DNA of 64,000 bases from Natronosalvus caseinilyticus (GTDB lineage Archaea; Halobacteriota; Halobacteria; Halobacteriales; Natrialbaceae). The stretch's first letter is position 1, and each line of letters begins with the position of its first letter. Under the pieces are notes generated by a model. The model saw only the letters and a program-made list of their open reading frames with translations. It did no database searches and was not told the origin of the DNA. Positions 16,255 through 24,238 of this stretch are shown here, one piece after another. The translations under genes and the position numbers were made by a program. The stretch lies in the NCBI RefSeq assembly GCF_017357105.1, contig NZ_CP071596.1:3100001-3164000 (forward strand), read 5' to 3'.

Positions 16255-16376
16255 CTGGGACAGTCGAGTTTCGCCCCTCCGACTCGAGGCTCTCCTGCCG
16301 AGCTCAACGATTCGTGAGCAGGTACCGTCTGACCGAATCGGTGGCGTTCGAGACTTCGGAGGCCGTTCGAAGGAAC

Positions 16377-16670
16377 CTAGCTCTCGAGGTGGTCGGCCAG
16401 TCGTTGTTGATCGACGACCTCGTCGATTTCCTCAAGGAGGTCCTCGCGCTGGCGTACGTCCTCCGCTCCGGCGCCGTACGCCCGGACGTACTCCGCGCGG
16501 CTGTGTTCGGAGAAGACGTGGCGGATCGCCAGGTAGCCGTCGGGGACGATGGTTCCACAAACGCCACACTCGAGGCGTTCGTGAGCGGTTACCTGGTGGG
16601 CGATAGCCGACTCGACGTCCTCGAACACCGAGCCGCAGTCGTCGATCCCACATTCCCAGGCCGTGTCCAT
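16377..16670 (-). CDS. Zinc-finger protein of unknown function
   Basis: A 97-residue protein. It has a C2H2-like finger at residues 7-30 (CGIDDC with HQVTAHE) followed by a second Cys pair (CGVCGTIV) and HVFSEH, so two zinc sites are likely. The C-terminal half is helical and acidic. The fold resembles other haloarchaeal small zinc-finger proteins, but no partner is indicated. It faces away from the PHP-like gene; the spacer between them would hold both promoters. Confidence 0.75.
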   Translation of the reverse strand: MDTAWECGIDDCGSVFEDVESAIAHQVTAHERLECGVCGTIVPDGYLAIRHVFSEHSRAEYVRAYGAGAEDVRQREDLLEEIDEVVDQQRLADHLES

Positions 16671-16854
16671 TCAATCGTGATACTCGGGCGGGTCATAAAG
16701 GTTCTTTCGGCAATAGTTCGCTCTGGGAGCGCGTCGTCGTGATACGATCGGTAGTGCCAGGGGAGGGGGTGCCGAGGAAAACGCGTCGCCAATGGCGATT
16801 CCGGGGAGCCGACAAATCAGAATTCATAACTCCTCGGTTGGCCTACTGCGAACT

Positions 16855-17619
16855 GTGAGCGACGGAGAGCAGGTCCGGGTCGACCTCCACGTGAAGGTGT
16901 TAAACGAGCGGGTAATCGAGAACGCCCGCCGGGCGGGAATCGACGTGGTCGTCTACGCCCCCCACTTCACTCGCCTCCCCGAGATTCGAGAACGGGCAAG
17001 CACGTACAGCACCGACGACGTGACCGTCGTCCCCGCACGCGAGGTGTTCACCGGCTCCTGGAACGACCGAAAGCACGTCCTCGCGATCGGACTCGAAGAG
17101 CCCGTTCCCGATTTCATCACCCTCGAGGGGGCGATGGCGGAATTCGAACGACAGGGGGCCGCAGTGCTGGCGCCACATCCCGAGTACCTGACGGTGTCGC
17201 TGACGGAAGGCGACATCCGGCGCTTTCAGAACGGTATCGACGCCGTCGAAATCTTCAATCCGAAACACCTTCCCGCGCACAACCGTCGAGCGAGCGACCT
17301 GGCCGACCGTCTCGACCTCGCCCCGTTTACCTCGTCGTACGCCCACCTCTCGAGTTCGGTTGGCGTCGCCCACGTCGCGTTCGAGCGGGCGATCGAGTCC
17401 GAGGCCGACCTCGTCTCGGCGCTCAAAGCCGATGCGCCCCGACGGGTCGTCTACGCCAACGGCCTCCGGCGCTGGCGGACGACGGCGGCCGAACTGGCCC
17501 ACCTCGCCTACGAGAACACCTGGAAGAAGGTCGATCGGCTGTACCTCTCCGGCACGGAGCCGACGCACGCGAATCACGTCTTCTACGACGGGCGGTTCGA
17601 CGACGTCTCGGTCTACTGA
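16855..17619 (+). CDS. PHP-domain-like protein with an incomplete metal motif
   Basis: A 254-residue PHP-fold protein. The usual DLHxHT entry motif appears as DLHVKVL, so the second His is replaced by Lys. Further PHP-type segments are YAPHFTRLPEI, VVPAREVF, APHPEYLT and NPKHLPAHNRRASDLAD. Homologues in haloarchaea are annotated PHP-associated proteins. With one metal ligand changed, catalysis may be altered or lost. GTG start chosen where homology begins; an ATG 63 bp upstream is less likely. The 3' end overlaps the convergent Mut7-C gene by 7 bp. Confidence 0.8.
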   Translation: MSDGEQVRVDLHVKVLNERVIENARRAGIDVVVYAPHFTRLPEIRERASTYSTDDVTVVPAREVFTGSWNDRKHVLAIGLEEPVPDFITLEGAMAEFERQGAAVLAPHPEYLTVSLTEGDIRRFQNGIDAVEIFNPKHLPAHNRRASDLADRLDLAPFTSSYAHLSSSVGVAHVAFERAIESEADLVSALKADAPRRVVYANGLRRWRTTAAELAHLAYENTWKKVDRLYLSGTEPTHANHVFYDGRFDDVSVY

Positions 17620-18188
17620 TCGCTGCCGTTTTCGTCGCCCTTGCGGTCGCTGTGAGTCCCTTCGAGGCTGTTTTCGTCGCCCTCGAGGTCGCGTCCGCCC
17701 GTCGGTTCGCTGCGTCGCACCGCTTCGAGCGTCCGCCGAACCCGATCCCAGTGACTTCCTTTCCAGAAGTGCTGGTCACAGTCCCGACAGACCCACACCG
17801 CCACCTCGCTCGAGTTGGGTGCGTACGACGGCGTGTCGGCTGTTTCTGTTCCCGTTCCCGTTTCGGGCGCGCGCTCGAGCGGGCCGTTACACCGGCCACA
17901 CCGGCGCGGTTCGTCGGGGAGCGTCAGGTCGATCCCGCGGTCGTGGAGCGTTCGCAACTGCTCGTGTGTATCGCGTGACTCGAGCAGGATGGCACGCTCG
18001 CCACGGGCGGCCAGGTCGACGTCTCTCGTGACGATCGTTCGATCCGTAGCGGCGGCGACGTCGAGGAGTCGGGTGTCGTCCTCGAGGTCGAGGTTGCTGT
18101 CGCCCGCGTACAGCGTGTCGTGGCCGCACATCCGGCAGTAGGCGACGATGCCGCCGCACATACCGTCGACGAGGAGTCGGTCGGTCAC
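17613..18188 (-). CDS. Mut7-C PIN-like RNase domain protein
   Basis: A 191-residue protein. Residues about 1-90 match the Mut7-C (PIN-like) domain, with a Rossmann-type LLVDGMCGGIVAYCRMCG, a DTLYAG segment and TIVTRDVDLA carrying the acidic nuclease residues. It continues with a zinc ribbon (CGRCNGPL near 116 and CRDCDQHFWKGSHWDR near 151). This architecture is common in archaea and is taken to be an RNase. It is followed 47 bp upstream (minus strand) by polX and probably shares its transcript. The last 35 residues are a low-complexity acidic tail. Confidence 0.88.
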   Translation of the reverse strand: MTDRLLVDGMCGGIVAYCRMCGHDTLYAGDSNLDLEDDTRLLDVAAATDRTIVTRDVDLAARGERAILLESRDTHEQLRTLHDRGIDLTLPDEPRRCGRCNGPLERAPETGTGTETADTPSYAPNSSEVAVWVCRDCDQHFWKGSHWDRVRRTLEAVRRSEPTGGRDLEGDENSLEGTHSDRKGDENGSDQ

Positions 18189-18235
18189 GGTGGATCACGT
18201 GGTCAGTGCGTCAGTGCAGTAACGGAACCAGTACA

Positions 18236-19987
18236 TCAATGCAGGAACTCCCGCAACTCCTCGAGGTCCCAGGCGTTGATCACGTTCGCGGGTTCGGCCC
18301 ACCCGCGGCGAGCCGTGTTGACCCCCCAGCGGACGTACTCGAGGGTCGCCGGGCTGTGCGCGTCGGTGTTGACGGCGATCACCGCGCCCTCGTCGATCGC
18401 GGCCTGGACGGCGCTCCCCCACAGGTCGAGTCGGTGGGGGTTGCTGTTGACCTCGAGGGCGGTGTCGTTCGCCGCTGCGGCCTCGCCCAGCGCGGCCGCG
18501 TCGATCGCGAGGCCCTCACGCTGATTGAGCAGTCGGCCGCTCGGGTGGCCCAGCACGTCGACGGCCGGGTTCTCGATCGCTCGGATCAGGCGCTCGTTCG
18601 CCGCGTCCGAATCCTGGTCGAGCGCACTGTGGGGGGAGGCGACGATCACGTCCAGGGCGTCGACGACGTCCTCGGAGAGGCCGATTTCCCCCTCGGCGTC
18701 GACGTTGGCTTCGATCCCCGCAAACACCTCGAGGTCGGCCTCGGCGCCGACCTCACGGATCTCCTCCACCTGCTCCAGGATCTCGGCGTCCGTGAGTCCC
18801 ATGCCGCCGACGACGCCCGGCCCCTCCGCGTGGTCCGCGATCGCGTAGTAGTCGTACCCCCGTTCTTCGGCGGCGGCCACCATCTCGTCGATCGAGTTGT
18901 TGCCGTCGGACCACTCGGTGTGGGTGTGCAAGTCGCCGCGGATATCCTCGCGCGTGAGGAGGTCGGGCAGCGTCCCCGAGGCCGCGGCGTCGATCTCGCC
19001 CCGATCCTCGCGCAGTTCCGGAGGCATCCACTCGAGGTCGAGCGCCTCGTACATCCCTTCCTCGCGCTCGCCGGCCACCCGGTCGCCGACGCGCTGGCCC
19101 GCCTCGTGGTCCTCGACGTTGGAAACGTCGAAAGCGCCGTACTCGTTGAGTTTCAGCCCGCGGTCGATCGCGTAGTTCCGCAGGGTCACGTTGTGATCCT
19201 TGCTCCCCGTGAAGTACTGGAGGGCGGCACCGAACTCCTCTGGCACTACGACGCGCAGGTCGACGCGGACCTCGCCGACGCGGACGCTCGCCTTCGCCGG
19301 CCCGGACTCGATCTCGTCGTCGACGGAGTCCCAGGCGACGAACGCATCGACGACGTCCTCGGCCTCGTCGGTGGCCGCGAGCACGTCCACGTCGCCGATC
19401 GTCTCGCGCCACCGACGGATCGAGCCGGCGACCTCGCAGCGTTCGACCGACTCGAGCGATTCGAGGAACGCGAGCACGTCGTCCGCGAGCGGGCGGGCCT
19501 CGCCGAGCAGTTTGCGCTCGCCGATTTCGCGGGCGAACGGGATGTTCTCGAGGATATTCTGTTCGGTCTTGGCGCCGAATCCCGACACTTCGCGGATCTC
19601 GCCCGCCTCTGCGGCCGCCTCGAGATCGTCGAGTGTTCGGATCTCGAGTTCGCGGTAGAGCGTGCCGACCGTCTTCGGACCGACGCCCTCGACGCGAGTG
19701 AGGTCGGCCATGTCTACGGGGAGATCCGCCCGTAGCTCCTCCAGTTCCTCGATCTCCCCGGTTTCGACGTACTCGACGATCTTCGACCCGATGGCGTCCC
19801 CGACGCCGTCGATGTCCTCGATCGCCTCCTCGTTGCCCGCGTTCACCAGGTCGGCAATCGGCGCAGGATGGGCGCCGATTGCCTCGGCCGCCCGTCGGTA
19901 GGCCCGCGGTTTGTACTCCACGTCGTCGGCCTCGAGCAGGTCCGCGAACTCCTCGAACCGGGCGGCGAGTTCGGCGTTGGTCGCCAT
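18236..19987 (-). CDS. polX: DNA polymerase X (with PHP domain)
   Basis: A 583-residue PolX. Residues about 1-110 hold the N-terminal 8-kDa-type region with helix-hairpin-helix motifs (IEDIDGVGDAIGSK and VEGVGPKTVGTL); 130-320 the polymerase core with catalytic Asp199/Asp201 (GDVDVL) and Asp243 (VDLRVV); 350-583 the PHP phosphoesterase domain beginning DLHTHTEWSDGNNS, with metal ligands through ADHAEGPG and NTDAHSP. It fills gaps in base-excision repair; the PHP part gives 3'-5' exonuclease or 3'-phosphatase activity in other PolX enzymes. The start overlaps the preceding gene's stop (TGATG), so they are coupled. Confidence 0.97.
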   Translation of the reverse strand: MATNAELAARFEEFADLLEADDVEYKPRAYRRAAEAIGAHPAPIADLVNAGNEEAIEDIDGVGDAIGSKIVEYVETGEIEELEELRADLPVDMADLTRVEGVGPKTVGTLYRELEIRTLDDLEAAAEAGEIREVSGFGAKTEQNILENIPFAREIGERKLLGEARPLADDVLAFLESLESVERCEVAGSIRRWRETIGDVDVLAATDEAEDVVDAFVAWDSVDDEIESGPAKASVRVGEVRVDLRVVVPEEFGAALQYFTGSKDHNVTLRNYAIDRGLKLNEYGAFDVSNVEDHEAGQRVGDRVAGEREEGMYEALDLEWMPPELREDRGEIDAAASGTLPDLLTREDIRGDLHTHTEWSDGNNSIDEMVAAAEERGYDYYAIADHAEGPGVVGGMGLTDAEILEQVEEIREVGAEADLEVFAGIEANVDAEGEIGLSEDVVDALDVIVASPHSALDQDSDAANERLIRAIENPAVDVLGHPSGRLLNQREGLAIDAAALGEAAAANDTALEVNSNPHRLDLWGSAVQAAIDEGAVIAVNTDAHSPATLEYVRWGVNTARRGWAEPANVINAWDLEELREFLH

Positions 19988-20427
19988 CAGCGCCCCCTCC
20001 GCGTACCCGCGTCGGTCTCCCGACCGAGCGCTTTCTTCAGGAAGGACATCCAGCGCTTCTTGTCTGCCGTGTTCTGGGCCCGCTGCTCGCGCTCGAGATC
20101 CGTCGGGCCGAGGTTCTCGAGGGCGTTGAGCGCCCGGTCGATGCCGACGATCGACCGGACGAGTTCCTCGCCTTCCTCCCGACTGATGTCGCCTTCTTCG
20201 ATCAACTCGAGCCGCTCGATGCGCTCTCGCCTGAGGTTTCGTTTGGCCTGCTCGACGCGCTCGCGTTCGCCCGCTGGCACCGTCTCCCGGCGCTTGATCT
20301 CGAAGACGAACTGCCGGAGATCGATGGGTTCGCCCTGGATCGTGATCTCCTCGGGAATGTCCGCGCCGATCGTCGCGCCCTCCCGATTGACGCGCTCGAG
20401 CAACTGTTTTCGCTCGTAGTCTTGCAC
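19987..20427 (-). CDS. DUF5788-like haloarchaeal protein
   Basis: A 146-residue, highly charged, largely helical protein beginning VQDYERKQLLERVNREGATI at a GTG; a longer ATG start 27 bp upstream is possible. Features are the segment EITIQGEPIDLRQFVFEIKR and the C-terminal helix pair around LEREQRAQNTADKK. I would place it in the DUF5788 group with moderate certainty. It directly precedes polX with an overlapping stop/start, so a role in repair is plausible but unproven. Confidence 0.7.
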   Translation of the reverse strand: MQDYERKQLLERVNREGATIGADIPEEITIQGEPIDLRQFVFEIKRRETVPAGERERVEQAKRNLRRERIERLELIEEGDISREEGEELVRSIVGIDRALNALENLGPTDLEREQRAQNTADKKRWMSFLKKALGRETDAGTRRGR

Positions 20428-20577
20428 ACGTCGTCGTGGGACTCGAGGGGGCAAAAATCCTCGTTACGCGCTCGCACGGTTGCCGACGTCCTTTCCAGTC
20501 CCGAAGGCCGGGAGACCGGGGACAGAAGACGGGAGAAACCCCAAACCCCATAGCGACGCGCCACATACGGGGCGCCA

Positions 20578-21504
20578 ATGGCAACGTGTGACGCGTGTGG
20601 GAAAAACGAAAGCATGCCGTACAACTGTCGGCACTGCGGGGGGACCTTCTGCAGCGACCACCGGCTGCCGGAGAACCACGACTGTACGGGGCTGCGAAAC
20701 TGGAACGATCCGCAGGGGGTCTTCGACAGCGGATTCGACGACGGCGTCGATAGCCGGGGGAAGACGGCCTCGAGTCTGGGCGACAAATTGCCGTTCAACA
20801 CGGGCCCCGGCGGGCCGCTGGGGTACTTCCGGGGGAACATGACGTACACGTTCCTGGCGCTGATATGGATCACGTTTCTGGCGCAGTGGATTGTCCTTCT
20901 AGTTGCCGGGACAACCGCTCACCGTGCTGTCTTCATGCTCTCGACTGCAAACCCGGAGTACGTGTGGACGTGGATGACCTCGATTTTCGCCCACTCACCG
21001 GTCAACATCTTCCACATCGTGTTCAATAGCATCGTGATTTTCTTCTTCGGGCCGCTCGTCGAGCGGTACGTCGGTTCGAGAAAATTCGCGATCCTGTTCG
21101 TCGTCAGCGGCGTTCTCGCCGGCCTCGGTCAGATCGCAATCTCCGCTTACCAGGGCGTTCCCTCGAACGTCCTTGGAGCGAGCGGCGCCGCCCTCGCGAT
21201 CATGGGCGTTTTGACGATTCTAAATCCGAACCTCAAGGTCTACCTGTACTTCATCCTCCCCGTGCCGATCTGGCTCCTTGCGGCCGGAACCGCTCTCGTC
21301 AGTATCTTCTTTATCGGCGGCGGAAGCGCTGGCGGTAGCGGCGTTGCACACGCAGCCCACCTTGTCGGTCTCGTGGTCGGTCTCGCCTACGGCGAGTACA
21401 TCAAACGGACGCAGAACGTGCGAACGGCGAATCAATTCCAGCTCGGCGGCGGGGGTCCGGGTGGCCCCGGCGGTCCCGGCGGACCAGGCCGCAGACGATT
21501 CTAA
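20578..21504 (+). CDS. Rhomboid-family intramembrane serine protease with AN1 zinc finger
   Basis: A 308-residue protein. Residues 4-36 are an AN1-type zinc finger (C4, C7, C17, C20, C25, H28, H34, C36). About six hydrophobic segments follow from residue 90. Catalytic Ser202 lies in GASG, and His261 in the HAAHLVG segment completes the dyad; the FNSIVIFFFGPLVE segment is the rhomboid loop. The C-terminus is a Gly/Pro repeat ending GGPGRRRF. The family cleaves transmembrane substrates. The finger probably binds ubiquitin-like proteins (SAMPs) or nucleic acid, but this is inference. The AN1-rhomboid pairing is known in haloarchaea. Confidence 0.93.
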   Translation: MATCDACGKNESMPYNCRHCGGTFCSDHRLPENHDCTGLRNWNDPQGVFDSGFDDGVDSRGKTASSLGDKLPFNTGPGGPLGYFRGNMTYTFLALIWITFLAQWIVLLVAGTTAHRAVFMLSTANPEYVWTWMTSIFAHSPVNIFHIVFNSIVIFFFGPLVERYVGSRKFAILFVVSGVLAGLGQIAISAYQGVPSNVLGASGAALAIMGVLTILNPNLKVYLYFILPVPIWLLAAGTALVSIFFIGGGSAGGSGVAHAAHLVGLVVGLAYGEYIKRTQNVRTANQFQLGGGGPGGPGGPGGPGRRRF

Positions 21505-21589
21505 CGTGTCCGTCCCCGAGTGTCATCGTACTCTCCGCTTCCGACCGATTCACGACGCACACGCCACTAGTTTCACACATACTACGCCT

Positions 21590-22432
21590 ATGATACGAAT
21601 TCACCGTCCTGACCTCGTTCCCGACCCCGCGCTCTCGAGAGCCGACATGGAGGCCATGCAGCACGAAATCGCCCGCGAGGCCGTCTTCGAGGACGACTTC
21701 GCGTTCGACCTCGAGGCGCTGACGAATCCGCTGGCGGCGACCTCGGCCTCGAGCGGGAGCGGAGGTGGTAGCGGTAACGGGAGCGGCAGCAGCCGCGATA
21801 CCGGGTCTACCACCCAGCCAGTCGTTGCCGGCGTCGACCAGTCGTTCCTGCTCGATTCGGAACCCGAACGCGCACTCAGCGCCATCGTCGTCATGCAAGG
21901 TGGCGAGGTTCTCGAGCGCGTCTTCGCCGTCACGCCCCTCGAGATCCCCTACGTTCCGGGCCTGCTCTCGTTCCGCGAGGGCGGCCCGATCCTCGAGGCC
22001 GTCGGGGAACTGACGACCGACCCCGATGTGTTCCTGTTCGACGGGAGCGGCCGCATCCACTTCCGGGAAGCCGGCATCGCGACGCACATGGGCGTCGTCC
22101 TGGACGTCCCCAGCGTCGGCGTCGCCAAGAGCCTGCTCTGTGGCGAGGCGACGGACGACATAGAGAACCTCCCAGCCGGCACCCGCGTGCCGATCGAAGC
22201 GAACGCGCGCGTCGAAACCGACCCGGGAACGCTGCTCGGCTACGCCGTCCAGACGAAGCAGTACGACTCGCCGAATCGCTACGTCAACCCGCTGTACGTC
22301 AGTCCTGGCCACCGCGTCGGCCCCGAAACTGCGGCCGACCTCGCCCTCGCGCTCTCGACGGGCTACAAGCTCCCGGAACCGGTTCGACTGGCCGACGGTT
22401 ACGCCGACGAGGCGAAAGGTGAGTTGGACTAA
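21590..22432 (+). CDS. nfi: Endonuclease V
   Basis: A 280-residue repair nuclease acting at deoxyinosine sites. The family signature is intact: catalytic Asp in VAGVDQSF, Tyr and Glu in PYVPGLLSFREG, Asp and His in FDGSGRIHFREAGIATHMGV and VDVPSVGVAK (here LDVPSVGVAK). Residues 1-80 include a Gly/Ser-rich low-complexity insert (about 45-65) not seen in bacterial Nfi, and the C-terminus has an acidic tail. The start is the ATG where homology begins. It is 86 bp from the rhomboid gene on the same strand. Confidence 0.93.
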   Translation: MIRIHRPDLVPDPALSRADMEAMQHEIAREAVFEDDFAFDLEALTNPLAATSASSGSGGGSGNGSGSSRDTGSTTQPVVAGVDQSFLLDSEPERALSAIVVMQGGEVLERVFAVTPLEIPYVPGLLSFREGGPILEAVGELTTDPDVFLFDGSGRIHFREAGIATHMGVVLDVPSVGVAKSLLCGEATDDIENLPAGTRVPIEANARVETDPGTLLGYAVQTKQYDSPNRYVNPLYVSPGHRVGPETAADLALALSTGYKLPEPVRLADGYADEAKGELD

Positions 22433-22528
22433 CCACCTCGAGTCGTCCAACGTATCGTGAAACCAGGGACCAACGGTTGACATTCTCCGACCCCACCAGT
22501 TATCCGCCCGGACGGAATACCTCAACCG

Positions 22529-23071
22529 ATGACGGTACGCGACGATCTGAACGTGCGCGACGACCTGAGCGCCGGAATCAACGTCGTCCTCCACTTCGCG
22601 TTTCTCGGTGGCATCGCCTGGGCGACCGGCCGGCCGTTCCTCTTCCCCAGTCTCGGTCCCTCGGCGTACTTGCTGGCGACCGGCGAACAGCCGCGAGCCG
22701 AGGGTGCCTACCACGTCGTCGGCGGTCACGCCATCGCAGCCGTCTGCGGACTGGCGACCTACGTGGTGTTCGCCGACGGATTGCTCGTCACCGACGCGTT
22801 CACCCGCGCCGGATCGTTCTCCCCGGCGGTCGGTCGGCTCGTGGTGAGTTCGATCGTCGCCATGGTTCTGACGACCGTCGGCATGCTCTGGTCGGACACT
22901 AACCACGCGGCCGCCTGCGCGACGACGCTGATCGTCGCCCTCGGTCTCATGTCGACGCCCCTCGACACGGGGATCATCGTCGTCTCAGTCGCCCTCCTCG
23001 TCGTATTCCACGGGAAAATTGTCGAACCCCTCCAGGATCGCTATGGCGTCGAACCGCAGGACGCACGCTAG
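22529..23071 (+). CDS. HPP-family membrane protein
   Basis: A 180-residue protein with four or five hydrophobic segments. The family motif FLFPSLGPSAYLLAT (about residues 37-51) and SDTNHAAACATTLIVALGL (about 125-143) mark the HPP transmembrane family, linked to nitrite transport in some organisms. The substrate here is unknown. An acidic tail follows after residue 165. Confidence 0.9.
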   Translation: MTVRDDLNVRDDLSAGINVVLHFAFLGGIAWATGRPFLFPSLGPSAYLLATGEQPRAEGAYHVVGGHAIAAVCGLATYVVFADGLLVTDAFTRAGSFSPAVGRLVVSSIVAMVLTTVGMLWSDTNHAAACATTLIVALGLMSTPLDTGIIVVSVALLVVFHGKIVEPLQDRYGVEPQDAR

Positions 23072-23109
23072 TTCGGCGATGGGACCCGGGCTCGAGTTGC
23101 GACGTACGA

Positions 23110-23796
23110 TCACTCGACAGAGTGGGGGGTATCGTCCTGTTCTCGTGTCGTTTCCGCCTCACGGTCGGATTCGTCGGTGGCTGCGTCGAGTGCTCCGTCG
23201 CCGTCGGTTGTGCCCTCGGCGTTGCTTCGCTCGCTCGAGGCCGAGTCCGGACTCGGACGCGGACCCGAGTCCGTCATCGTCGTCGCCGGCACCCCTGCCA
23301 CGAGTTCCCCCGGCGGGACGTCCCGCGTCACGAGCGAGTTCGCCGCGACACTGGCGCCGGCGCCGATCTCGACTCCCGGAAGGATAATCGCCCCGGCGCC
23401 GATCATCGCCCGCTCGCCGACGACGACCTCGCCCGTTCGATACTCGTCCTGCAGGAACTCGTGACAGAGAATTGTGGCGTCGTAGCCGACGATGGCGTGA
23501 TCCTCGAGCGTGATGAGGTCGGGCCAGAACACGTCCGGCGTGGCCTCGAGGCCCCACGAGACGCCCTCGCCGACCGTGACGCCGAGGCGTCGCATGAGCC
23601 AGCGCTTGCACTTCAGGCTCGGCGAGATGCGGATCAGCCAGACGACGACGTAATTGATCGCCACGCGGAGGGGATGGCGAGCGTTCGTCCAGTGGCCCAG
23701 GGAGTTCACCGGGCCGGGCGTCGGGTGGCGGCGGACGCGGTCGTGTCTGCGTGTCTGGTTGGACTCGTGTCTCGAGGGGTCGTCGGTCACTGCCAC
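23110..23796 (-). CDS. Left-handed beta-helix acyltransferase
   Basis: A 228-residue transferase of the hexapeptide-repeat (LbetaH) group. The repeat region (residues about 85-165) has WGLEATPDVFWPDLITLED, ATILCHEF and the acyl-CoA-type run IGAGAIILPGVEIGAGASVAANSLVT. The N-terminus is a membrane-associated stretch (NYVVVWLIRISP). The C-terminus (from about 170) is a long acidic low-complexity tail. A GTG start is preferred; another GTG lies two codons further in. Targets such as sugar or glycan acylation are only inferred. Confidence 0.85.
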   Translation of the reverse strand: MAVTDDPSRHESNQTRRHDRVRRHPTPGPVNSLGHWTNARHPLRVAINYVVVWLIRISPSLKCKRWLMRRLGVTVGEGVSWGLEATPDVFWPDLITLEDHAIVGYDATILCHEFLQDEYRTGEVVVGERAMIGAGAIILPGVEIGAGASVAANSLVTRDVPPGELVAGVPATTMTDSGPRPSPDSASSERSNAEGTTDGDGALDAATDESDREAETTREQDDTPHSVE

Positions 23797-23858
23797 GGCG
23801 TTCGTTCCAATCCTACAAGAAACCAACTGAACGGGGGAGCGGGTCGGCTTTTTGCTCC

Positions 23859-23919
23859 GCCACCTCCCCGTCACCTCCCCGCCACCTCCCCGCCACCTCC
23901 CCGCCACCTCCCCGCCACC
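23859..23919. repeat. 11-bp tandem repeat (GCCACCTCCCC)n
   Basis: Five full 11-bp units and a partial sixth stand in tandem; the second unit differs at one base. It lies between the acyltransferase start and the next minus-strand gene. The arrangement is a simple repeat that can slip, not a CRISPR array. Confidence 0.8.
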
Positions 23920-23926
23920 GACTCGT

Positions 23927-24166
23927 TCAGAGCCGCCCGAGTCGGATCTCGTCGTCGCCGATGTGGTCGACGGTGCCCGCGTCGAGTTCGTACGTGTCCT
24001 CGCTGGCGTCGCCCCAGCCGAGTTTGGACTTGATCGTGTCGGTCATCCCCGGATCGGGGTTGACGTGCGCGGTATCGCCGTGGACGGATTCGACGATCCC
24101 GATTCGGTCGCCGTTTTCGTTTACGACTGGCTTTCCTTCGTCGTCGTCCGTGAAGCGTGCGGACAT
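23927..24166 (-). CDS. PRC-barrel-like small protein
   Basis: A 79-residue acidic protein with two PRC-barrel-like beta segments (VVNENGDRIGIVESVHGDTAHV and GTVDHIGDDEIRLGRL) and a basic-poor middle. It resembles haloarchaeal PRC-barrel/DUF2171 proteins that bind partners or RNA. No direct role is shown. It starts 130 bp upstream (minus strand) of the acyltransferase gene, across the tandem repeat. Confidence 0.75.
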   Translation of the reverse strand: MSARFTDDDEGKPVVNENGDRIGIVESVHGDTAHVNPDPGMTDTIKSKLGWGDASEDTYELDAGTVDHIGDDEIRLGRL

Positions 24167-24238
24167 ACGACACCCTCCACCGTTCGGTTGAATATAACGC
24201 GGGCTTGAAACTGCGCGGGGGTGAGTACAGTTGCAGGT

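Noticed and set aside
23859-23919. CRISPR array
   Set aside because: Units are contiguous with no spacers and only 11 bp long; no cas gene is present.
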